A stretch of 9,692 nt of DNA from Chryseobacterium gleum (GTDB lineage: Bacteria > Bacteroidota > Bacteroidia > Flavobacteriales_D > Crocinitomicaceae). The stretch lies in the NCBI GenBank assembly GCA_943326825.2, contig CALPUT020000069.1, positions 1 through 9,692 of the forward strand, read 5' to 3'. Positions within the stretch are counted from its first letter, which is position 1, and every line of letters starts with the position of its first letter. Positions 4,801 to 9,692 of this stretch are shown here, piece after piece. Below the pieces are notes generated by a model that worked only from the letters and a program-made list of their open reading frames with translations, searched no databases and had not been told where the DNA came from. The translations under genes and the position numbers were made by a program.

Positions 4801-5535
4801 ATGGAAAATTCTGAATTAAAACAGTTAATTAACTTGCTAGATTATCCTTCTTTATTAAACCAGAAAGTTATTCAATTAAAATCTACTGAAAAGAAAGATG
4901 ATCAAATTGAAGGCTTCATTCATTTATATGATAAAATGGAAGGGGACGTTTTTAAAATAAAAGAGTATTTACATGACTCAAAATTAATTATTTTACAACC
5001 TACTTCCCAACAAAAGAATTCAATCAAATATGTATATCTTACCATTGCAGCAATCTTTATTGGAATTATAATAATCGGGATTAGGAAGATAGATTTTTCA
5101 TCAGATGAAACCAAAAAAATTACTTTAAAAAATGAATTTATAGAGCCTGGTTTACCGAATTATATGTCTGCTGAAAAAACAATTTGCTGGGAAAATATTA
5201 TGTTTGATTATAAATCCAAAAAATTCTTAAGTGCAAATTCAAAATTACAACAAGCACTCAAAAATGACCCAATGAATGATACACTAATTTATTATGCTGG
5301 TGTAATAAATTATAATTTAAAAAGGTTTGAAAAAGCGAAATACAATTTTAACTATATCTCAAAATCAAATTCAGTATTCATTGATCGTTCAACCTATTAT
5401 TTGGGTAAAATGCTTTATCAAAAAGGACGAAAAGATGATTCTAAAATTATATTCAAATCTCTAACAAATTCAAAAGATTTAGATGTTAAAAATGCTGCTT
5501 TCGAACATATAAAACAATTATCAGGGAAAAAATAA
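4801..5535 (+). CDS. Single-pass membrane TPR protein, candidate anti-sigma factor
   Basis: The product has 244 residues from the ATG at 4801. An earlier TTG at 4774 inside the sigma gene would give 9 more residues, but the ATG 5 nt after the sigma stop is the natural choice. Residues 1-76 are soluble and hydrophilic, 77-94 (YVYLTIAAIFIGIIIIGI) span the membrane, and about 120-225 form TPR-like helix pairs (F-L-S-A-N-S-K-L-Q-Q-A-L, R-F-E-K-A-K-Y-N-F, R-K-D-D-S-K-I-I-F-K-S-L). The expected topology is N-terminus in the cytoplasm and TPRs in the periplasm, which fits an anti-sigma factor with an outside sensor. The N-terminal part has no H-x3-C-x2-C zinc motif, so an anti-sigma role is inferred from position and topology only. 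Its last 50 bp overlap the 3' end of the CHAT gene on the other strand. Confidence 0.8.
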   Translation: MENSELKQLINLLDYPSLLNQKVIQLKSTEKKDDQIEGFIHLYDKMEGDVFKIKEYLHDSKLIILQPTSQQKNSIKYVYLTIAAIFIGIIIIGIRKIDFSSDETKKITLKNEFIEPGLPNYMSAEKTICWENIMFDYKSKKFLSANSKLQQALKNDPMNDTLIYYAGVINYNLKRFEKAKYNFNYISKSNSVFIDRSTYYLGKMLYQKGRKDDSKIIFKSLTNSKDLDVKNAAFEHIKQLSGKK

Positions 5536-7963
5536 TACTACCTACCGACCAAATCAAATACTTCCATTTTTTATTGTCATCACCCCTAACTTCATAAATT
5601 GGATAACGGTAATTAGAAATCAATCGATAAGGAGCCCAAAATTTTGGGTGTGCAGAAATACCCTTTGTTGATTTTAAATATGTCAATTGTGAATGATATA
5701 AGGCATCAGAAGTTGATTCCCCTTTTTCAATATTCTTATAAAAATGAAGAAAAATTTTAGCTGAACTTTCGTCATCTGTCTTAGTTGGACTAATAATAAT
5801 ATTTCTTGCTCCTTTATTTAATAAATTCAAATAAATACCTCTATCAAATTCTCTAGAACTAACATTTGAATTAAAGCCTGAAAAACAATTGTTAAGTACA
5901 ATCAAAGAATTATTAACCACTTTTTGCTCAGTTATTGAAGAAATACTTGAATCTTTAGAATTGCTTTGATATGGTAATTCAATATTTATAGAGCCTAATT
6001 CTGAATTGATTTTTAAATTACCATGCCCATAAAAATGGATTATTCCATTTAATTTTAAATAATAGCTTAAATCTCCTTGAAAAATATTATTAATGGTCTT
6101 TAGGTTACTGTACTTTTTACTTGCCAGTTGATTCATAAAAGGTAAAGAACTAAAATTTTTATTCTCTAATCTTATAAAATTTAAATGATCTTGTGAATTC
6201 TGTTGTTTACCTGTAAAAAACTCATAAGGATCATATATCGAAACAAATTGTGTTTTTTTAGCTAAATAATTTAATTGATCAAAATTATTCCCGTTCGTAT
6301 CTGACAGCATTTGATTATAATTCGAAAAATCAAAATACATTGTATATATTTTTTTGAATTTCCAATTTTTAGATAAAACAGGTTTGATTTTTTGTTCATA
6401 CTCATTGAATGCAAAATCTTTATATTTTTCAAATGTTAGTGTATCATAATCAATTAAACTATAATTCAAATCGTTTTTTGCTTGAACAATTGATACATCA
6501 TTTTTTTGTATTATTATTTTATATGAATCCTTTGAACTTTTTCTAAAACATGGTAATATTAAACATTCATTATCTTTTAACTTCATTTGAATAATAGATA
6601 ATGAAACTTTAGGCGCTAACTTTAATTCTACAGATCGTAAGTTAATAAGACCTTCAATTTTATTTTTCAATTTAGTGTCTGAAATTTTACTAAATTCTAA
6701 ATTCGCATTATTCTTTCTATTATCATTTGTCGATTTTTCTTTCTTTATAAAATGGAAATTTAAAATTTGTGAAAGTAAATGAGAAGTAGCTTCTTCTAAA
6801 TCCTTTTTGTTTTTTTTAATTAAATACCTTCTTAAGTAAAGCTTAAATAAATAATTATTAGGAGATTCACTATATGTGTCATAATTAAATTCTTTTGATT
6901 GAACAAAAGATGCCCACCAACTTTTGTTTAAATTTTTTAATATTTCAATATCTTTTTTTGTTTGTATTTCATTAAATGGAAGCGCCTCATCATTTGTAGT
7001 TTTATATGAATATAAGGTCATCAAAGCCCTTGCATTTGGGTTTTTGTAATAATTATTATATTGTTTAGCATATTTGCCTATTACTGAATTAAATAGTTTT
7101 TTCGCTTTCATTTTTTCACCAATACACATGTAACACAAACCTTTGAGGGATTTAGTGAAAATAATATCATTCCAGTTTTTAGGATTAATAACATTATTTA
7201 AAGTATAGTTATATGCTTCCATCGCTTTATAATAAGAGTACCATTGAGAATGATTCATCGTTTTTTGATACTCTTTAAAACCATATTGATAACCAGATAC
7301 ATGATCTAAAAATCTTGTCCCCACTCCTCTATATAATAAAACTCTATCTGAACTAAATTGAAAAGGAAATTTTTTCTCATATACTTTAGCGGAATCGAAC
7401 CATTGGTTCATTAAAACTCTTGCTACGGGTAATTCGTGCTCGATTTTCACCTTAAGTTTAGTGTCTAACTTCCTGTATAAGAACCCTATTGCATACATCT
7501 GATATACAAAGGCTACATTGATCTTATCAAAATCTTTTCGATTCCTTTGAATAATATCCATCGATTGATTTGAATAATATGCTGCACTATCTCCCCAAGT
7601 TAAGTAATGCCAAAAAAAAGCTTTTTCAGCATAGTACATCCCCTTATAAATTTCACCTTTATTTTTCTTTAATAAATAAGCTTTATTGCTCATTTTTTCA
7701 AAATTTACAAGATCTTGTTCGTATAAATGAATTTTTGCTATGTCTCTGTAGACTCTATATCTTATGTCATTAGATATATTTTTTGTATTAGAGTAATCTT
7801 TCAATAATAAATAAGCAATGTTAATCGAACCTTCTTCGATTAATTGTTCTGCTATCGTTAACTTTTCATCAAACACAGTTTTTTTAAGAGGTAATGCAGC
7901 AATGATAAAATTAGTGCATTGAAAAATGATAAAAAGGATGACTAATTTAAAATGTTGTTTCAA
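5486..7963 (-). CDS. Exported, membrane-anchored TPR-CHAT caspase-like protein
   Basis: The product has 825 residues. Residues 1-23 are a signal peptide (KQHFKLVILFIIFQC...IIAA). Residues about 30-400 are helical TPR-type repeats, rich in Tyr. Residues about 520-785 form a CHAT domain (caspase HetF associated with TPRs). The CHAT segment carries IIHFYGHG with catalytic His647, SLIVLNNCFSG with catalytic Cys693, the G-A-R-N-I-I-I-S-P block, and the terminal HPKFWAPYRLI. A membrane segment (about 802-820) and a five-residue basic tail end the protein. The peptidase-like domain should therefore face the periplasm while tethered to the inner membrane. CHAT proteins are clan CD cysteine peptidases that usually cut one specific partner; the convergent TPR membrane protein is the obvious candidate. 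The only in-frame start is TTG at 7963: an upstream TAA blocks any extension, and the next Met is at residue 91. Confidence 0.88.
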   Translation of the reverse strand: MKQHFKLVILFIIFQCTNFIIAALPLKKTVFDEKLTIAEQLIEEGSINIAYLLLKDYSNTKNISNDIRYRVYRDIAKIHLYEQDLVNFEKMSNKAYLLKKNKGEIYKGMYYAEKAFFWHYLTWGDSAAYYSNQSMDIIQRNRKDFDKINVAFVYQMYAIGFLYRKLDTKLKVKIEHELPVARVLMNQWFDSAKVYEKKFPFQFSSDRVLLYRGVGTRFLDHVSGYQYGFKEYQKTMNHSQWYSYYKAMEAYNYTLNNVINPKNWNDIIFTKSLKGLCYMCIGEKMKAKKLFNSVIGKYAKQYNNYYKNPNARALMTLYSYKTTNDEALPFNEIQTKKDIEILKNLNKSWWASFVQSKEFNYDTYSESPNNYLFKLYLRRYLIKKNKKDLEEATSHLLSQILNFHFIKKEKSTNDNRKNNANLEFSKISDTKLKNKIEGLINLRSVELKLAPKVSLSIIQMKLKDNECLILPCFRKSSKDSYKIIIQKNDVSIVQAKNDLNYSLIDYDTLTFEKYKDFAFNEYEQKIKPVLSKNWKFKKIYTMYFDFSNYNQMLSDTNGNNFDQLNYLAKKTQFVSIYDPYEFFTGKQQNSQDHLNFIRLENKNFSSLPFMNQLASKKYSNLKTINNIFQGDLSYYLKLNGIIHFYGHGNLKINSELGSINIELPYQSNSKDSSISSITEQKVVNNSLIVLNNCFSGFNSNVSSREFDRGIYLNLLNKGARNIIISPTKTDDESSAKIFLHFYKNIEKGESTSDALYHSQLTYLKSTKGISAHPKFWAPYRLISNYRYPIYEVRGDDNKKWKYLIWSVGSIIFSLIIVLYVRKQHF

Positions 7964-7991
7964 AGATATATAGGTTTCTAGAAGTTAAATT

Positions 7992-8020
7992 AAAGTATAT
8001 GATAAAATTAAAAATACAAA
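7992..8020 (-). promoter_or_regulatory. Possible promoter of the CHAT gene
   Basis: On the minus strand TTTG (8017-8020) and TATACTTT (7992-7999) are separated by 17 nt, resembling the Bacteroidota TTTG/TAnnTTTG arrangement with a last-base mismatch and slightly short spacing. It would start the transcript about 20 nt before the TTG start codon. No copy of the shared dyad element is present here. Confidence 0.3.
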
Positions 8021-8122
8021 AAATAATAATCTAAAAATTTTTTTACAATATTTATTTCCAACATAATATATAAATACTTAATTGATCAAGCTTAATGTAT
8101 TACTATATCTGTTTTAATCGAT

Positions 8123-8460
8123 TTAAAGAGAATAAATATAAATAAAAGCAGAAAAATCCCATTTGTAACAATATAAGCTGCATATGAAAATGACATGAAA
8201 GAGAATATTAAATTTATTATTAGTCCAAAACCAAAAAAACACCTGATAGAACTCTAATATTAGATCTTATCAGAATTATTTGAAAACTAACCACAATCAA
8301 TGGTGCTAAAGTAGTTGTCAGAAAAATAAAACTACCAATCCCCAATATTAAGTTATTTTCATATGTATGAAAATTATAGAAACCTAAAGAAAAAAGAAAA
8401 CTTAACGCTATTGCTATAGAGGTTCGTAAAAATGAATCTTCATTATTGATAATCTTTCAT
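8123..8460 (-). pseudogene. Broken small multi-pass membrane protein gene
   Basis: Two overlapping minus-strand frames join into one hydrophobic protein if the A7 tract at 8233-8239 is lengthened by one base. Frame 1 (8456 down to about 8240) reads NNEDSFLRTSIAIALSFLFS, then a second membrane stretch with FIFLTTTLAPLIVVSFQIIL and RSNIRVLSG. After the shift it continues VFFGFGLIINLIFSFMSFSY and a last helix ending in a stop at 8123-8125. The result would be about 110 residues with three or four membrane helices. An ATG at 8458-8460 opens a different frame, so the start is also damaged or further off. The family is not recognised. It lies upstream of the CHAT gene on the same strand. The break may be real or a base-calling error in a homopolymer. 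Confidence 0.5.
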
Positions 8461-8710
8461 TTATTTTAAAGGATTTTGAATGTGAGGATTTTATTAAATA
8501 AGAATTTTAATTTTTACAGAATAAAAACCTAACTATCATATATCTAGACATTCAAAATATTATTGATTGATTATAAAAGAATTTCTTTAACCCTTAATGG
8601 ATTTAACCTGATGTTTTTTAGAATGTTTTCAAATCAAGATTATCCGTATTTCAATTTTATTAACAGATATTTTATACTTTTATAAAAAATGTTCAAACTT
8701 TATATTTAAA
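8461..8710. other. AT-rich intergenic stretch, nothing recognised
   Basis: I find no convincing reading frame, hairpin or promoter in these 250 bases. They separate the broken membrane protein gene from the lipoprotein remnant. Stop codons are frequent in all frames, and composition is the AT-rich background of the window. Confidence 0.5.
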
Positions 8711-8794
8711 ATGAATAAATTGAATATTTTATCAATAATCTTGATCAACTTAAATATTTAATCTTGTAAAGAGAAATTGAGCACAAAATATTAA
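8711..8794 (+). pseudogene. Remnant of a lipoprotein gene start
   Basis: The ATG at 8711 starts MNKLNILSIILINLNI, a plausible lipoprotein signal peptide. It is interrupted by TAA (8759-8761) exactly where a lipobox would be, and the same frame continues SCKEKLSTKY before the next stop. A Ser-Cys-Lys-Glu after a hydrophobic stretch is the normal start of a mature Bacteroidota lipoprotein, so this looks like a dead relative of the lipoprotein gene that follows 16 bp further on. It is short, so chance cannot be excluded. Confidence 0.35.
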
Positions 8795-8810
8795 CTTAAA
8801 TAATTTAAAA

Positions 8811-9299
8811 ATGAAAAAAGGAATGTTTTTATTGACTACTGCTGTTATTAGTATGACAATTGGCTTAAGTTCATGTGGAAATGATATTTCTAATGAGAAA
8901 AAAGAAGTAACAGCAAATAAAAAATCTGAAAATAAAAAATCTGAAATTTCTGATTCAGTTGTTGTAAAAAACACAGATGTTAAAACAAATCAAGTTAAAC
9001 AAAATAGTATCGAAGGAACTTATGTAAATTCTGAAAATACTATTCTTAAAATTTCAAAAGCAACGGACAAAGGTTTCTCGTTTATATGTGAAATGAAAAC
9101 AGAGTGTGGTGGTATGGAAACAATGAAAGGTTTTGCTACTTATGTGAACGCTAATAAAGCATTGACAAATATTTCTTCGGAATTTGATGGTGATGTATTT
9201 TATATTGAAAATGGCGTTTTTGTTAGATTTGAACCAAATGGTAGTTACATAGGAATGGATTGTCAACGTTCTTTTGATACTGAATTCAGTAAAAAATAA
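8811..9299 (+). CDS. Lipoprotein with Lys-rich linker and small C-terminal domain
   Basis: The product has 162 residues. MKKGMFLLTTAVISMTIGLSSC is a lipoprotein signal peptide with Cys22 in an L-S-S-C lipobox. Residues about 28-65 are a hydrophilic linker with an internal repeat (K-K-S-E-N-K-K-S-E). From about 67 to 160 comes a compact beta-rich part starting I-E-G-T-Y-V-N-S-E-N-T-I-L-K-I. It contains Cys residues in E-C-G-G-M-E-T-M and D-C-Q-R, and a pattern of short strands like small lipocalin-like or 'G-x-Y' lipoprotein domains. I cannot name the family. The protein should sit on a membrane with the linker spanning the distance to the domain. The gene stands alone on the plus strand and ends in a strong terminator. 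Its upstream region shows no perfect promoter match. Confidence 0.85.
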   Translation: MKKGMFLLTTAVISMTIGLSSCGNDISNEKKEVTANKKSENKKSEISDSVVVKNTDVKTNQVKQNSIEGTYVNSENTILKISKATDKGFSFICEMKTECGGMETMKGFATYVNANKALTNISSEFDGDVFYIENGVFVRFEPNGSYIGMDCQRSFDTEFSKK

Positions 9300-9321
9300 T
9301 CGATACATGTCATAGATTGTC

Positions 9322-9355
9322 AAAAACCTGTAACAAAGTGTTGCAGGTTTTTTTT
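9322..9355 (+). terminator. Intrinsic terminator of the lipoprotein gene
   Basis: AAACCTGTAACA (9324-9335) pairs with TGTTGCAGGTTT (9339-9350) over 12 positions with one G-U pair and a 3-nt loop. The T8 run ends at 9355. It lies 25 bp after the stop codon. Confidence 0.92.
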
Positions 9356-9440
9356 ATGAAAATTTTTGATAAAAAAGACATTTACTTATTGTTGGTGATC
9401 AATATTGGGCCGTATTAGTATAAAACTTGAACACCAATAC

Positions 9441-9472
9441 AAAAAAAAAAGCCTTACATTCTGTAAGGCTTT
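9441..9472 (-). terminator. Intrinsic terminator of the tRNA gene
   Basis: AAAGCCTTACA (9448-9458) and TGTAAGGCTTT (9462-9472) are perfect 11-bp arms with a TTC loop on the plus strand. Read on the minus strand the hairpin is followed by a run of ten U (A9441-A9450). It begins 10 bp after the tRNA 3' end. Confidence 0.92.
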
Positions 9473-9482
9473 GATAATGAAG

Positions 9483-9556
9483 TGGTCCCACCTGGGCTCG
9501 AACCAGGGACCACCTGATTATGAGTCAGGTGCTCTAACCAACTGAGCTATAGGACC
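9483..9556 (-). tRNA. tRNA with CAU anticodon (Met, elongator type; Ile2 not excluded)
   Basis: The 74-nt gene folds into a full cloverleaf: acceptor GGTCCTA with TGGGACC, D stem GCTC/GAGC, anticodon stem CCTGA/TCAGG around CTCATAA, and T stem CCTGG/CCAGG with TTCGAGC. The anticodon CAT lies at 9520-9522. The 3' CCA is not encoded (ACT follows). It is not an initiator: the acceptor starts with a G-C pair and the anticodon stem lacks three G-C pairs. A CAU anticodon is read as Met, or as Ile (AUA) if the C is modified to lysidine by TilS. I call Met as the more likely reading, but sequence alone does not settle this. It is a potential integration site for mobile DNA. Confidence 0.96.
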
Positions 9557-9591
9557 GAGAAATAATCAATAAATTGATTGATTTCGGGTTG

Positions 9592-9621
9592 CAAATATAA
9601 TAGTCTGTAATGGAAATACAA
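9592..9621 (-). promoter_or_regulatory. Housekeeping promoter of the tRNA gene
   Basis: On the minus strand TTG (9619-9621), a 19-nt spacer and TATATTTG (9592-9599) match the Bacteroidota consensus TTG-N19-TAnnTTTG exactly. Transcription would start about 30 nt before the mature tRNA. The remaining 71 bases to the window end show no further feature. Confidence 0.85.
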
Positions 9622-9692
9622 GAGAAAATCAAAAATTATTTCGTTTTTGACATTTAGTTAAGTATAAATCGATCAATTAAAATAAATAATGA

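Noticed and set aside
4920..5114. Minus-strand ORF of 64 residues inside the TPR gene
   Set aside because: It is antisense to the membrane segment of a well-supported gene and its hydrophobic part mirrors that segment.
7570..7773. Plus-strand ORF inside the CHAT gene
   Set aside because: It is a shadow of the N-terminal TPR region. There is no start signal and no protein-like pattern of its own.
4268..7963. A type III-E CRISPR (Craspase) locus
   Set aside because: No gRAMP effector, no repeat-spacer array and no Cas1/Cas2 are present, and the CHAT protein here is exported, unlike Csx29. Only the logic of sigma factor plus TPR-CHAT is similar.
8750..9323. Minus-strand ORFs opposite the plus-strand lipoprotein gene
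   Set aside because: Both mirror the lipoprotein coding sequence, and the real gene has a signal peptide, lipobox and terminator on the plus strand.
1..9692. CRISPR array or other regularly spaced repeats
   Set aside because: I find no repeated units with regular spacing. The only longer shared block is the pair at 3277-3297 and 4177-4197.

Overview
The window is very AT-rich and looks like a chromosomal accessory region of a Bacteroidota bacterium, most likely a member of the Flavobacteriia. The reasons are: a perfect Bacteroidota-type promoter (TTG, 19 nt, TATATTTG) in front of the tRNA; no Shine-Dalgarno-like sequences before the start codons; several short Lys-rich lipoproteins with S-C lipoboxes; an ECF sigma factor of Bacteroidota style; and an IS3-family element end of a kind common in that phylum. 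No gene gives a species-level identification.

Left part (1-3093). The window opens with the last 31 codons of an IS3-family transposase and the right end of that IS. The IS end stops immediately beside a minus-strand lipoprotein gene with an acidic, Tyr-rich tail. The following genes are also on the minus strand: a 394-residue protein anchored by two membrane segments, a DUF2752 membrane protein translationally coupled to a zinc-ribbon/TM2 protein, a strong terminator, a second short TM2 protein, and a small lipoprotein. The last two form one operon with a leader of about 160 nt.

Centre (3262-4197). Two tandem paralogous mini-proteins with helix-turn-helix domains (75-76 residues) are followed by a decayed small ORF. 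A near-palindromic element, TGAAATRATAGTTCA, lies upstream of the HTH pair and again, exactly 900 bp away, upstream of the lipoprotein/TM2 operon. In both places it sits at the same distance from a promoter-like hexamer region. It is a good candidate for a shared operator or an alternative-sigma promoter.

Right-centre (4268-7963). This is the most interesting module. It holds an ECF sigma factor, a downstream single-pass membrane protein with a cytoplasmic N-terminus and a TPR-like extracytoplasmic C-terminus (a candidate anti-sigma factor), and a convergent 825-residue TPR-CHAT caspase-like protein. The CHAT protein has a signal peptide, an intact His/Cys dyad and a C-terminal membrane anchor. 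The last two genes overlap tail to tail by 50 bp. The predicted topology places the protease-like domain and the sensor part of the anti-sigma candidate on the same side of the membrane. This suggests regulated proteolysis leading to sigma release, comparable in logic to the TPR-CHAT/Csx30/sigma arm of type III-E CRISPR, but with no CRISPR parts here.

Right end (7964-9692). An 850-bp stretch without intact genes carries the remains of a multi-pass membrane protein gene (frameshift in an A7 tract) and of a lipoprotein gene. It is followed by an intact lipoprotein gene with its terminator, and a CAU-anticodon tRNA gene with a clear promoter and terminator.
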